A stretch of 44,676 nucleotides of DNA from Bacteroidales bacterium UBA1735 (GTDB lineage Bacteria; Bacteroidota; Bacteroidia; Bacteroidales; Paludibacteraceae), in the NCBI GenBank assembly GCA_002315745.1, contig DCID01000036.1:1-44676 (forward strand), written 5' to 3'. Under the pieces are notes generated by a model. The model was not told the DNA's origin and made no database searches. It saw only the letters and a program-made list of their open reading frames with translations. A program made the position numbers and the translations under genes. Shown piece by piece: positions 1 to 9,900 of this stretch. Positions within the stretch are counted from its first letter, which is position 1. Each line of letters opens with the position of its first letter.

Positions 1-2
1 TG

Positions 3-359
3 GTTATCACTACGCCCAGTTGCAAGACGACTGCACCGATAGTGACTATCCCGCATAACGATAGTGTGGTGGTTAAGTATGAACTCAAACATGACTCCGT
101 CTTCATGGATCGCGCACATTACGTGTATATACAAGGAGACACCATCTTCATCCACGATACCGTGACACAGAAGTTCTTCTCCAAGGTTAATAAGACCGAC
201 ACTATCTATAAAGATAAAGAGGTGGTCATCGACCACCCCCCGGAAAAGTACATACCACCTTTCTATAAATGGTGTACTGCCATACTGATAATTTGCATAA
301 TATCTTTCCTAGTCTACCTAGCCCTAAGGGTAGCAAAAGCCGTTTACTTGAGAAAGTAG
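3..359 (+). CDS. Small phage-type protein with spanin-like topology, 5' end outside the window
   Basis: The reading frame is open to the left edge, so the gene is partial; a GTG at 42 could start a 105-residue product, but the frame reads on upstream through a stretch ending in TTPSC, which resembles the end of a lipoprotein signal (Ser before Cys). The visible product is rich in Asp, Thr, Ile and His-Asp-Thr motifs. It ends in one hydrophobic segment (about residues 75-95 counted from the GTG) followed by a short basic tail. Small proteins of this type are common next to lysis genes in Bacteroides prophages (recalled from the family, not searched). A lipidated N-terminus plus a C-terminal membrane segment is the layout of a unimolecular spanin. 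The stop codon lies inside the terminator hairpin that follows. The coding call is fairly secure; the function is inference. Confidence 0.6.
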   Translation, partial: VITTPSCKTTAPIVTIPHNDSVVVKYELKHDSVFMDRAHYVYIQGDTIFIHDTVTQKFFSKVNKTDTIYKDKEVVIDHPPEKYIPPFYKWCTAILIICIISFLVYLALRVAKAVYLRK

Positions 360-377
360 GCGGCTTTGTTGTTTTTA
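338..377 (+). terminator. Rho-independent terminator overlapping the end of the first gene
   Basis: AGCCG (338-342) pairs with CGGCT (361-365) and TACTT (345-349) pairs with AAGTA (354-358) around a short GAGA loop. A T-rich run, TTGTTGTTTTTA (366-377), follows directly. The TAG stop of the upstream gene is within the stem. The hairpin separates this gene from the convergent gene that ends at 398. Confidence 0.75.
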
Positions 378-397
378 TTTGTTCACTTTTTTGTTAA

Positions 398-715
398 TTA
401 CTTCCATAGCGTCCTATATTGTTTGATGGCGCGATGGATGGTGTAAATGACTACACACAGAAGCATTGGCAATACGATATCGCCAATAGGAGACTCCTCG
501 GTCACTGTACCGATAGAACCGCCGCCAGGACGACCGGTGCGGGCTAATTGCCGCGCGAGTTGGGCTTGTTCTTCCTCAGCTGTAATGCGCAAGTTCTCAA
601 AGTTCTGCGCGGAGATGGCCTGCGCGGTATGGGCAGTGTTGTACTGCCCATACTGCATCGCAGACGTGGTCGTAAAGCAGCTATATTCGTTCTCTATGGA
701 AAATGCTGTTTCCAT
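398..715 (-). CDS. Small protein with one C-terminal membrane segment, function unknown
   Basis: This is a 105-residue product not recognised as any family. The N-terminal half is polar, with a Gln/Ala/Glu-rich stretch (about residues 30-60) that could form a short helix or coiled coil. A Gly-rich linker follows, and then one hydrophobic segment (about residues 77-93) with a basic end. The start is supported by AAAGG about 10 nt upstream of the ATG. It lies 51 nt downstream of the stop of the giant secreted protein on the same strand, with no terminator visible between them, so it may be co-transcribed. The overlapping frames on the other strand have no comparable start signal. The size and topology would also fit a phage or accessory gene. 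Confidence 0.5.
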   Translation of the reverse strand: METAFSIENEYSCFTTTSAMQYGQYNTAHTAQAISAQNFENLRITAEEEQAQLARQLARTGRPGGGSIGTVTEESPIGDIVLPMLLCVVIYTIHRAIKQYRTLWK

Positions 716-766
716 TCTTTTTTACCTTTAATTCAGACTAATACAATTTTTTTTAGGTGCGTATAA

Positions 767-3700
767 CTATTGCACGATTTTGGATGTTACTTGATCTCCT
801 GTCTGAAGGATATATACTCCTGCAGGTAGAGAGAGACTGTACCATTGGTCTTTCGACTTGAGGGTAGTTATGTAGTGACCTAAAATATCATAAACATACG
901 TTTTATTCACATCTTTCGTATCCGTGGAAGGCTTGGTGGAAGTTTCTTCTACGTGTTCTATGTCGGTTGGAACATCTTTGCTTTGTTGTCCCGTATAGTT
1001 GATGTAGTACCGTATTGCACCATCATTCGGGGTGGTGAGTTGTAGCACCATACCGTTCCATATCTGTATCGAGTCGCCGGTAGTGACATCGTGTAACCAC
1101 AGCGGATGAGACCAGTTACCCCGGAGTCCAAAACTAAAGGTGGTCATGTCGCTATACTCATACTGTTCATCCAGTCGGGCTAAGGCTAATGGCACATTCT
1201 CTACGCGATGACGCAGGTCTAAGGACAGTGCATGACCCTGGCAGATGGAGTAGAGTCCCAGTGGGGTATGGGCTGCCGACCAGTCGAAGTTTTGGTCACC
1301 CGACATCAGGAACTCGGCATCTTCGCCTACGCACGCGGTGTCACTTGCCCAAGCACGTTCACCTAAGGTGTAGAAGGCGCTATGTAGTCCACTATTGGTC
1401 TCGTTGTCAATACGTATATACAGGGTGGCATCTTGCTTCTCTTCGGCTTTCTGCTTACGAGCAGGTGCCGCGCTGGAGAACACAACGGGTAGGAGCTTGA
1501 GCGCATCGGTGGACACAAAGAGGTCTAAGGATGTAGCCGCCGTTTTTGCGACGAGTCGTACCGCACCTCCTGGTTCGATATAGGCTTGACCGGTAGCCGT
1601 CACAGACTGAGATATCCACTTCGATTTATCCCAGCGTTGGATGGTGATCGAATTGCCCGCTGAGGCAGCCAACTTACTAGCATTATCGAGGTAGAGTTGA
1701 TATACATCAATCAACGCCATCGTGGGGTTACCAAAGAAGAAACTGGTACTTGCATAGGCATTGGTCACCTCATAACTTACACCCACTTGGCTGGAACCTG
1801 CCGGTTGGGTTAAGTCTGTTTTGTTATAAGCCAAGTTATTGGATAAGGCGTTAAAGTCACTACGTGAGATAGTCACAGAGTGAGAATCCTTAGCACCGTT
1901 CTTATAGTAGTAATAAGTCGTCTCTTGTTTAGGCAGACGGAGAGTCATCTTGCGGCCGTCTTCGTTGCTGTTGTCATAACTTAAGATATTCACCGCCGTA
2001 CCGGGAGCATAACTTTGGTCGAGTGTATTAGTGATGGTCCATTGAGCACTACTACGGGTGGTAGTTGTCCAACCTTTCGGCTTACCTGCTTCCTCGTCGG
2101 TGCAGTAATAGACATAATTGACACTCTGATTCCAGAAGTTCTGATAGAACGCATTAGGATAATCACGATCGGGAATAGCGCTACTCGATACGCCTTCCAT
2201 GGCTCTGTACGCGGTGGTGTTCTTTGGATCCTCAAAAGTGAGAGGAGCAAAGAAAGACTGCATATCGTTCGCTGTATCAGCAGGCACATACATATCGCCC
2301 GAATGGATATCTTTGAGCGGTGCGGAATAGGTAGTCCATGCACCGGTGGTGAACTCCTTATCGGCAAAAGCACGGGTGTAGTCCAGTTTCTCCTGTCCTA
2401 ACATACGTGTTCCTGCGCGGAAGAGGACGTCGCGGCAGGCACCAGGCAGGAATCCATAGTCGCGTTGCTTTAACTCCTCGTTACTAAGTGCGCGCACGAT
2501 AGGATAGAGGTGGTATTGCTGACCGGCAATGGTGTTGATAATCACTTTGGAGTCGGTCATAGGAACTTGGGTGGAGGAAGTGACTAATTGTCCATCTACC
2601 ACCATGTCCCAGTTGACATCGTTATCCCAATAGTTACTACCGCTTGCATTCTTAGGCGCCCATATAACCGTATCGGCGGCTACATAGAGGCGGAAATAGG
2701 CTTCACCCATTCGGGTGTGATTTTTGTCGTTCTCGGGGGATGCAATCAAAGTACTACCATCGGTGTATGGGGATAGGTTTCCATTGACCATACCGGTCTT
2801 GAATAGGTACCAGTATCCTGCTCGCAGCGTATAGTTATTTACCGTCCAGTATCCAGGGCGTTGGTTGACGTTATCAATAGGTATACCCCATTTGTTCTTA
2901 CCATCACCTACATTCGTTGTTAGCTCCGTGACGTGGGCAGCATCGATAGGCTTGAAGTAAACGACACTATCCTGCTTATAGTATCCGGCAGCCGTAGCGG
3001 TTTGCCATATCTTATCTTGGTAGTAGCGGAAATGTGGGCGTTTAGACACATCTGGATCTTTCATTAGGTTGTTCCATACAGGATCATTGGTCTCGATGAC
3101 TTGTGTGGAGTCCCATCCTAAGATCACCGTCTCTGCCGGATTAGAAGCATTATACGTAATCGTATCTACACGGACAGGGAGGCACGTATTGGCTTCGGTC
3201 TTAGACGCACGGATGATGGGCACTAAGGTCTTATCCAGTTGCGGATTACCATAGCGTAGGGCATAGTTGGCGGTATTGGAGTGCATCTCTAACCATTTGG
3301 GCTCATCGCACGCCGCCATGGCGATAGTGGTATCTTTACCGCCTGCACCTTGACCCGTCGCTACATAGTAACCGGATGCTGCAGCAGGACGGACGTAGTA
3401 GTAGAGGTCTTGGTTAGAGCCGATGGTGATATCCTTACTGGTCAGACCTATCTGTGCGATACCCTTATTGATAGCCGCGGTGATGGCATTGTAGTACGTG
3501 TAGGCATTTTCCAAGGAGGTAACACCGCCGTCGTAGAGGAAGTCTTCGGGTTTAACCAACGACCAATTGGTTTGGGTGCGCATCGTGTTATCCGGCTCGT
3601 TTTGACGGAAATAGAAGAAGGCGTTGAATAGGGTATTCAACGATAACTGATTGCGCTGATAGAAGAGCGTATCGACATGGGCACGCTGGTCTGCATCCAT

Positions 3701-6700
3701 CGTTTCGTAATAACCTTTCGCCTCTTCAAACATGGTGAGCATATCGTACATGATGCTACCTGTATAGTACCCTGTTCCAGTGGGGTTAGGGTGCTCCATA
3801 AGCATGTCGAGCACGTGCACACTATTGGGTGCAAGCAGGGTAGACGAGGTCAATTCGCTACGCGTATGATTCGTCCATGCGGCGCCATCTACTCGCATCT
3901 CCGACAGGTCTTTTACCTCGATCTCTTGCGTATTGGCGCAGGTGGAGGTAAAGGTTGGCTGATCTCCTACCTTGTTGATCGTTGTTTGTAGGAGTCGGAA
4001 CTTATCACCGGGTTTGGCGGCGACACGAATCATGATATAGATCCACCATTCTTTGGTGTCTTCCATATACACATAACCTTTCGTCTTACCATACCAGTTA
4101 CCGCCCATATAGATCATGGCTTCACCACTCTCCATCTCTTCCTGGGTAGAAACACCAGGCTCCTCGTTGAGATAACCCTCACGGCGACTTATCGTTCCGC
4201 CGCCTTCAAGTTGAATACGTCCTTTTTTCGCTTCTACCTCATCGCAGTAGGCGGCTAAGGTAGCAGATTGATAAGTAGATTGACTACTCTTATCGGGTTG
4301 ATAATCGTGCTCTGGGATGAGGAACATACCGAAACTATGCCCTTTATCATCTTTATAGTCACATTCCGTAGGGCTCAGACACTCGTATAGCAGACCGGGA
4401 TAGATATCATTGTGCTCGATCACATCGTATTCGCCGGTGGATGTATTGTATTTAGATATTTGGTAGCACGATTTGGTGCCCACAGGTAGGGAACCATGGG
4501 TCATGTTGTACCGCATAGTGATTACGATAGAGTCATTGGCGGTGTTCTTCAAGCAGCGTGACTGCGATTGGCTCATCGTCAGGTTCTTATTCTTCTCCAT
4601 GATACGCACATTGTCGAAGGCAAAGACCGCGTCGGTGGGCAGAGCCACTATCTTGACTTGGAAACTCTTGTATTTTCTCAGTTTTTCGCTAGCGAATGGG
4701 AAAACAACTTGTTGCCAACCATTCTCCTGTTTAATCTCACCCGAGCCTAGACGCAGTGCCTCTTCCCATTGGTTGGTGCTGGGGTTCTGACCATATACGT
4801 ATGTTGTCAAGTGGAGTTGATCAGTACCACTAATTTTGCGCACATAGTAGGTGAGGAAAGTCTCCTGGTCGGAGCACTGTACCTGTAATCCCTGCACGTT
4901 GATACAGCATAGAGACTCGGTGGCAGAACCTTTCATACACATCATCCAACTGTTAGCTGCACCACGGTGACTCTCGACACCTTCATAGACATTAGGGAAG
5001 CAATATTCTCCCGTTTGCAGTTCCGTGGAGGAATAGATACGTTTCCCATCCAGTGTTGTTACGGAGGGAGCATAGTGGTAGGCGAACTCACTCTGAGTCC
5101 AAGTAATATGGTTAACGGCAAACTGTTGCTCAGCGGATGTCGGTGGGGCAAAACTGCCTAATATATCTACCAGCACATTGTATTCATCCTCTATCTTCTC
5201 CTCACTAATGATGGGGGTCTTGGAGGGACCATATACGACGCCGTTATTGGTATCACTCATCTCTTGGTCGGTATAGTTGACCACATAGTATGCCAATTTG
5301 AAGTGAACCGTATTTTTGTCTATCGTCTTATCGCTTTTCGTGGGATGCGTGACGAGCCGATAGTGTATGGTTCCCGTGTTCTTTTGGCTGACTTTCAAGT
5401 ATCCACCCGTCGTAGTGGTGTTCACAGCGCTCCATGTTTTGCCATTATCGGTAGATTGTTGCCATTCTGCCGTTTCTTGTATGGGATAATAGTGGGGATC
5501 TACGGGAGATGTCTCCACTTTCTCGTACATACACCACATATATTTGGAGACATTCCTCTTTTGATATCTTGTATCTGACCCGATAATTTCTTTTTCATCG
5601 ATTTCAGCGAACGCTGAGTTCTTAGAATTCTTCCAGTTATAAAGGTAGTACTTATAATCGCCTGATGTGGAATAATATGGAGTCCTTAGCCAGAATACAG
5701 AGTCATTATTATTTTTAGAATAATTGATAACTAAGTTTCCATCATCTTGCCAATCTCCGAAAGGTGCAACAATCTCCCAATAGCGTTCAGTGCTTCCCGT
5801 TCGTGCATTCCATGGAGCAAAGCCAAGACCTCTATCGAGATAGTAATAAGTACTACCATTGGTGGTGGCTCGAATATAATATCTCTTATTTGTAGCATCT
5901 GCACATTCCAAGCGGAACAAATACATAGTGGTATTCATCTTCTCTCTCACTTGACTATCCATAGTGGTTTTGTCTGCAAAACCTTTGCCGTCTTTTGCTA
6001 CTTTTTCTTCCCAACCATCACATCCCATCAAATAGCCGGCCTCTTTACAAGGAGCAACTAACATAACCGTCTTGCTTTGTCCCTTTGTCATAGCTTGAAT
6101 CTGATTCACCGTCAGTAAACGCAAGGATGTATATCCGGGTTTACCGGCTATGGTAGTATCTCTTAAGACACTGACTCGGTTGTAGGAACGGGGGTTGTTC
6201 AGTCCATATCCAGCCACGCCGTCAACACTACTCTTAAGACCTACATTCTCCGGGTGAATCAAATCACCGCAGTAGTAAACATAGGGTATTTCACTGAGTT
6301 TACCATCTTCTTTATAGTATCCCGGTTGATCAATCACGATGTCCTTACCAATTGGCGCAGTGATGGTGTCCCGATAGATATAATAATTGGCATTGATTTT
6401 GGATGTTTGCATCCTATCTGCCATCACCGTAGCGGGAAGCAAGTTAAATATCTGACGATAACTTAAGGTCGGCTCTGTGACGGTACCTTTAGACTCTCTA
6501 CCCGTAATCGTATAGTCGGTATAGGCACTGACGTCGCAGGCAATCTGTCGCTCCGAGGTCATGGTGGTCGGTACCTTGATCTCTGGTACACGCATAGGAG
6601 TACCAATGGCTAACATTCGGGAAGGAGCATAACGTCCTTGAGAATGGGATCTATCCGTATTAATCTTCAAAAAAGAGGAGTCACCTATATTGGTACGAGG

Positions 6701-8677
6701 GTCTTTGTTGAGAACCCAAGGAATATCCAAATTAGCGCTTGGCTCAATGGTAATATCATTCTCATTATTGACCCAGTCATACCAACGATACCATCCGTAG
6801 TAGTCGCGGGAGAGGGGTAGTGCATGCTCCGAGCCCGGTATAGCATACATAGTATCTACCTTCTCATGTACTTGCTGGATATTTTGCCCATGTTTGGTAA
6901 TCAACGCACTACCCGAAGCACCGGCTTGATGCTGATATACTACGGATGCAGACGCATTATTACCTGTTTGTTCCAATAGGACAAATCGCTTAACGGTATA
7001 GGTGTCCTCTCGGGAAGCAGCATGTCGGTAGTTATAAGTCAGGTTGATACGCGCATACTTCGTGTTCTCACCCGCAGGTTGGGCTACGACACGCAAGGTG
7101 TGGCGATCTGGTTGCAAGGTAACGGTTACCCAACTAATGTCCACGTCGGTCTCTGTAGCCGGTACGAGTTGGTACATCAGCGTATCGCAGATAAGAATAT
7201 CCTCCGTCCAACCTATTGTATCTCCACCTTCGATAACGGGTATCCTTAGCGTATCGCGGTAGGTTTTCTCGTGCTCCATATCAACAGACTGTATCTCGCC
7301 AATAGTGGTGCTAACGACGACATTATCCATACCACGAACCTCCGTGATGTTCTGATATTGTAGCGAGACATCAATGTCCTTTGATGAGGTGATGGTACTA
7401 TATGGGAACGCATAGTCATCGGGCACCATAGACATCGTTAATGGGATAGGGCTCGTCGTGTAGAAACTACGACGTACATACGGCACGGAGTCAATAAACT
7501 CCTTGACGGAATGATCTGGCTGCTCTAAGAATAGATGCAAGTGCGCATAGTCCTGGAAATCACTCAGTCTCTCCGTACCGGCTGCATCCTGATATCGATC
7601 CACGAGCGAAGCGCCTGTCGTATGCACCCATGAGATGAGTTCATTCGTCTCGGGGTCAAAATAGGGCGTAGAAGAGCCGGCACCCGAAGGATTGGAGAAA
7701 CCCATCATCGCGGAGTCGGTATGCGCTATCATAGTCCCCGTCCATACGTCTTTGCTATAGAACGTTCTTCGAGCATAGAAGTCGGTATTATGCACACTAG
7801 AACCCGGCCGATTAGCGGTACTGCGCCAGTCGATACGGCATTTGTTCTCCTTAGGGGTGGAACTGGTATGCAGTTGGTCGAATGCCGCTTGTCCTGTGTA
7901 TTGTGTACCTTTTTGGAGATAGAACGAGAGCGTAGGGTCGTAACTATTGGTGAAATAATCGACATCCTTCGTGACATAGATAGCGATACGTTGGGTAAGC
8001 GTATCGGCCTTGAGTTCGTTATAATCAAAACTGTAATACGAGGGCGACCAGGTCGAGTGTGCTTCATGACCTACAGTTCGCTTCCATTCTGCAACACGAG
8101 CGGTGGTCGAAGGACGGAACTGGATAGCCCGACTAAAACCATAAATCCCATCGTAATAGAGGTAGCGATAGATACTATCAATCGTGTGGTTACTAAAATA
8201 ATAGACGTCACCTTCTACGCAGTTATTGCCTCTATCCGTGACGGTTCGCACATACCACCGAACGCAACCCGTCGAGTCTGTGGTCAGTTGCAGAGTAGAG
8301 TAAGTAGCAGCACCATCCGGATCATGAAGGGTTAACCATTGGTTTTGGTTAGGCGCAGACACCTTATCCTTAATATATATACTCTTGATAGTACGCTGCA
8401 CACCGTGTCCACCGGCACCCGCTTGTGGAGTACCGGCTTGCCACATAGCGGCATGGCATGCCTCCTCGTAGGCGGTGATGCGGTATATGCCCGACTTAAG
8501 GGCGGTCGTATCTACTGCCAGGAACTTACGCTTACCTTCATACGCCATCGAGATGGTCATATACTCGGTAAACTGACTGGCAACTTGCGATTCAGCGTGA
8601 ATAGGAATCATCGCACCAGGAATCATCCCCAGTACGATCAGGGCTATAACCCCCCATTTATGAATTGTGCTATGCAT
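767..8677 (-). CDS. Giant secreted surface protein with T9SS type A C-terminal sorting domain
   Basis: The product is 2636 residues. Residues 1-29 form a Sec signal peptide (basic start, hydrophobic core, AES end). The last about 80 residues match the T9SS type A sorting domain: a YDILGHYITTL strand, then WYSLSLPAGVYILQTGD, ending in KIVQ. The protein should therefore be exported to the periplasm, carried across the outer membrane by the Por system and left on the surface or released. The body is rich in Tyr, Thr, Ser and Asn, which fits beta-sandwich or beta-trefoil repeats. Around residue 1310 an AFDNVRIM segment resembles the edge of a carbohydrate-binding jelly roll, and near residue 2000 a WDNDVNW segment resembles those of other T9SS cargo. 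I see no catalytic motif. It has its own promoter at 8706-8737. An adhesin or glycan-binding role is inference. Confidence 0.85.
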   Translation of the reverse strand: MHSTIHKWGVIALIVLGMIPGAMIPIHAESQVASQFTEYMTISMAYEGKRKFLAVDTTALKSGIYRITAYEEACHAAMWQAGTPQAGAGGHGVQRTIKSIYIKDKVSAPNQNQWLTLHDPDGAATYSTLQLTTDSTGCVRWYVRTVTDRGNNCVEGDVYYFSNHTIDSIYRYLYYDGIYGFSRAIQFRPSTTARVAEWKRTVGHEAHSTWSPSYYSFDYNELKADTLTQRIAIYVTKDVDYFTNSYDPTLSFYLQKGTQYTGQAAFDQLHTSSTPKENKCRIDWRSTANRPGSSVHNTDFYARRTFYSKDVWTGTMIAHTDSAMMGFSNPSGAGSSTPYFDPETNELISWVHTTGASLVDRYQDAAGTERLSDFQDYAHLHLFLEQPDHSVKEFIDSVPYVRRSFYTTSPIPLTMSMVPDDYAFPYSTITSSKDIDVSLQYQNITEVRGMDNVVVSTTIGEIQSVDMEHEKTYRDTLRIPVIEGGDTIGWTEDILICDTLMYQLVPATETDVDISWVTVTLQPDRHTLRVVAQPAGENTKYARINLTYNYRHAASREDTYTVKRFVLLEQTGNNASASVVYQHQAGASGSALITKHGQNIQQVHEKVDTMYAIPGSEHALPLSRDYYGWYRWYDWVNNENDITIEPSANLDIPWVLNKDPRTNIGDSSFLKINTDRSHSQGRYAPSRMLAIGTPMRVPEIKVPTTMTSERQIACDVSAYTDYTITGRESKGTVTEPTLSYRQIFNLLPATVMADRMQTSKINANYYIYRDTITAPIGKDIVIDQPGYYKEDGKLSEIPYVYYCGDLIHPENVGLKSSVDGVAGYGLNNPRSYNRVSVLRDTTIAGKPGYTSLRLLTVNQIQAMTKGQSKTVMLVAPCKEAGYLMGCDGWEEKVAKDGKGFADKTTMDSQVREKMNTTMYLFRLECADATNKRYYIRATTNGSTYYYLDRGLGFAPWNARTGSTERYWEIVAPFGDWQDDGNLVINYSKNNNDSVFWLRTPYYSTSGDYKYYLYNWKNSKNSAFAEIDEKEIIGSDTRYQKRNVSKYMWCMYEKVETSPVDPHYYPIQETAEWQQSTDNGKTWSAVNTTTTGGYLKVSQKNTGTIHYRLVTHPTKSDKTIDKNTVHFKLAYYVVNYTDQEMSDTNNGVVYGPSKTPIISEEKIEDEYNVLVDILGSFAPPTSAEQQFAVNHITWTQSEFAYHYAPSVTTLDGKRIYSSTELQTGEYCFPNVYEGVESHRGAANSWMMCMKGSATESLCCINVQGLQVQCSDQETFLTYYVRKISGTDQLHLTTYVYGQNPSTNQWEEALRLGSGEIKQENGWQQVVFPFASEKLRKYKSFQVKIVALPTDAVFAFDNVRIMEKNKNLTMSQSQSRCLKNTANDSIVITMRYNMTHGSLPVGTKSCYQISKYNTSTGEYDVIEHNDIYPGLLYECLSPTECDYKDDKGHSFGMFLIPEHDYQPDKSSQSTYQSATLAAYCDEVEAKKGRIQLEGGGTISRREGYLNEEPGVSTQEEMESGEAMIYMGGNWYGKTKGYVYMEDTKEWWIYIMIRVAAKPGDKFRLLQTTINKVGDQPTFTSTCANTQEIEVKDLSEMRVDGAAWTNHTRSELTSSTLLAPNSVHVLDMLMEHPNPTGTGYYTGSIMYDMLTMFEEAKGYYETMDADQRAHVDTLFYQRNQLSLNTLFNAFFYFRQNEPDNTMRTQTNWSLVKPEDFLYDGGVTSLENAYTYYNAITAAINKGIAQIGLTSKDITIGSNQDLYYYVRPAAASGYYVATGQGAGGKDTTIAMAACDEPKWLEMHSNTANYALRYGNPQLDKTLVPIIRASKTEANTCLPVRVDTITYNASNPAETVILGWDSTQVIETNDPVWNNLMKDPDVSKRPHFRYYQDKIWQTATAAGYYKQDSVVYFKPIDAAHVTELTTNVGDGKNKWGIPIDNVNQRPGYWTVNNYTLRAGYWYLFKTGMVNGNLSPYTDGSTLIASPENDKNHTRMGEAYFRLYVAADTVIWAPKNASGSNYWDNDVNWDMVVDGQLVTSSTQVPMTDSKVIINTIAGQQYHLYPIVRALSNEELKQRDYGFLPGACRDVLFRAGTRMLGQEKLDYTRAFADKEFTTGAWTTYSAPLKDIHSGDMYVPADTANDMQSFFAPLTFEDPKNTTAYRAMEGVSSSAIPDRDYPNAFYQNFWNQSVNYVYYCTDEEAGKPKGWTTTTRSSAQWTITNTLDQSYAPGTAVNILSYDNSNEDGRKMTLRLPKQETTYYYYKNGAKDSHSVTISRSDFNALSNNLAYNKTDLTQPAGSSQVGVSYEVTNAYASTSFFFGNPTMALIDVYQLYLDNASKLAASAGNSITIQRWDKSKWISQSVTATGQAYIEPGGAVRLVAKTAATSLDLFVSTDALKLLPVVFSSAAPARKQKAEEKQDATLYIRIDNETNSGLHSAFYTLGERAWASDTACVGEDAEFLMSGDQNFDWSAAHTPLGLYSICQGHALSLDLRHRVENVPLALARLDEQYEYSDMTTFSFGLRGNWSHPLWLHDVTTGDSIQIWNGMVLQLTTPNDGAIRYYINYTGQQSKDVPTDIEHVEETSTKPSTDTKDVNKTYVYDILGHYITTLKSKDQWYSLSLPAGVYILQTGDQVTSKIVQ

Positions 8678-8705
8678 AGTGACACTATATTAACCTTTGA
8701 GCCTG

Positions 8706-8737
8706 CAAAATTACGAAAAAGTACGGAAATATACAAA
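8706..8737 (-). promoter_or_regulatory. Bacteroidota promoter of the giant surface protein
   Basis: On the minus strand TTTG (8734-8737) and TAATTTTG (8706-8713) are separated by 20 nt, matching the Bacteroidota consensus TTTG/TAnnTTTG. The -7 box ends 28 nt before the ATG at 8677, which leaves a short leader. Confidence 0.7.
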
Positions 8738-8825
8738 AATGTATATGGAACTACCCCTTTTTTCTTCATTTTTTTACATTTTTGCATAATTAACTTTACT
8801 TTTTGACAAAAAGCAAGAGACGACA

Positions 8826-8866
8826 AAAAACTACCAAAAGGGGTCTGACCCCAATTGGTAGTTTTT
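8826..8866 (-). terminator. Strong hairpin terminator after the GGGtGRT gene
   Basis: An outer stem, AAAAACTACCAA (8826-8837) with TTGGTAGTTTTT (8855-8866), encloses a 13-nt palindrome GGGGTCTGACCCC (8840-8852). Read on the minus strand it ends in a T run, as expected 20 nt past the stop at 8887; it is symmetrical enough to work in both directions. The rest of 8678-8886 holds the promoter of the giant gene and otherwise AT-rich sequence without a gene. Confidence 0.85.
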
Positions 8867-8886
8867 ACTTGCATAGCAACTTATGC

Positions 8887-9897
8887 TTACTTATTCAGCG
8901 CAAGAGCCACATTCACGGCACAAGCGACGGTGCAGCCGACCATTGGGTTGTTACCAATGCCGAGGAAGCCCATCATCTCTACGTGTGCAGGAACAGAAGA
9001 CGAACCTGCGAACTGAGCATCACTGTGCATACGACCCATCGTATCGGTCATACCATACGAAGCGGGACCGGCTGCCATGTTATCTGGGTGCAAGGTACGA
9101 CCCGTACCGCCACCTGAAGCGACACTGAAATAAGGCTTACCAGCCAAGATACGCTCTTTCTTATACGTACCTGCTACCGGGTGCTGGAAGCGAGTGGGGT
9201 TGGTGGAGTTACCCGTGATGGATACATCCACGTTCTCATGCCAGAGAATAGCCACACCTTCGCGGACATCGTCTGCACCATAGCAGTTCACTTTGGCACG
9301 AGGACCATTGGAATAAGCCTTGCGACGAACCTCTTTGAGTTCTCCGGTGAAATAGTCGAACTCGGTCTGTACATACGTGAAACCATTGATACGGCTGATG
9401 ATCATAGCAGCATCCTTGCCCAGACCGTTCAAGATACAACGGAGAGGTTTTTGGCGCACCTTATTCGCCATCTCTGCAATCTTAATAGCACCTTCAGCAG
9501 CCGCGAAAGACTCGTGACCTGCCAAGAAAGCGAAACACTCGGTCTCCTCACGGAGCAGACGAGCAGCGAGGTTACCATGACCTAAACCAACCTTACGGTC
9601 GTCAGCCACGGAACCAGGAATGCAGAATGCCTGCAAACCGATACCAATAGCCTCGGCAGCGTCGGCAGCGTTCTTACAACCTTTCTTGATAGCGATAGCA
9701 CTACCTACGACATATGCCCACTTAGCGTTCTCAAAGCAGATACGTTGGGTCTCCTCGCAGGTGATATATGGATCGAGACCATACTTCTCGCAGATCTCAT
9801 TAGCCTCTTCGATAGACTTAATGCCATTGGCATTCAATGCAGCGAGAATCTGTTTCTCGCGGCGGTCTTGTGACTCAAACTTAACGGGACGAATCAT
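8887..9897 (-). CDS. GGGtGRT family protein
   Basis: The 336-residue product carries the family signature GGGTGRT at residues 262-268 and ends with a Gly/Ala-rich segment. The family is known mainly from Bacteroidales and other anaerobes, and its biochemical role is not established. Conserved-looking cysteines occur at about residues 36, 47, 54, 73, 92, 121, 154 and 205, so a metal or Fe-S site is possible. The gene begins 3 nt after the stop of a NifU-like scaffold gene, and a strong terminator follows, so the two form the end of one transcript. The constant pairing with an Fe-S scaffold suggests a shared role in Fe-S or metal handling; this is inference from context. There is no signal peptide, so it should be cytosolic. 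Confidence 0.85.
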   Translation of the reverse strand: MIRPVKFESQDRREKQILAALNANGIKSIEEANEICEKYGLDPYITCEETQRICFENAKWAYVVGSAIAIKKGCKNAADAAEAIGIGLQAFCIPGSVADDRKVGLGHGNLAARLLREETECFAFLAGHESFAAAEGAIKIAEMANKVRQKPLRCILNGLGKDAAMIISRINGFTYVQTEFDYFTGELKEVRRKAYSNGPRAKVNCYGADDVREGVAILWHENVDVSITGNSTNPTRFQHPVAGTYKKERILAGKPYFSVASGGGTGRTLHPDNMAAGPASYGMTDTMGRMHSDAQFAGSSSVPAHVEMMGFLGIGNNPMVGCTVACAVNVALALNK

Positions 9898-9900
9898 AAC

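Noticed and set aside
7721..8335. 204-codon plus-strand frame opposite the giant surface protein
   Set aside because: The minus-strand gene is continuous from signal peptide to sorting domain. The antisense product has no recognisable features.
8644..8874. Minus-strand frame of 76 codons upstream of the giant gene
   Set aside because: It covers the terminator hairpin and the promoter of the giant gene, so it cannot be a separate gene.
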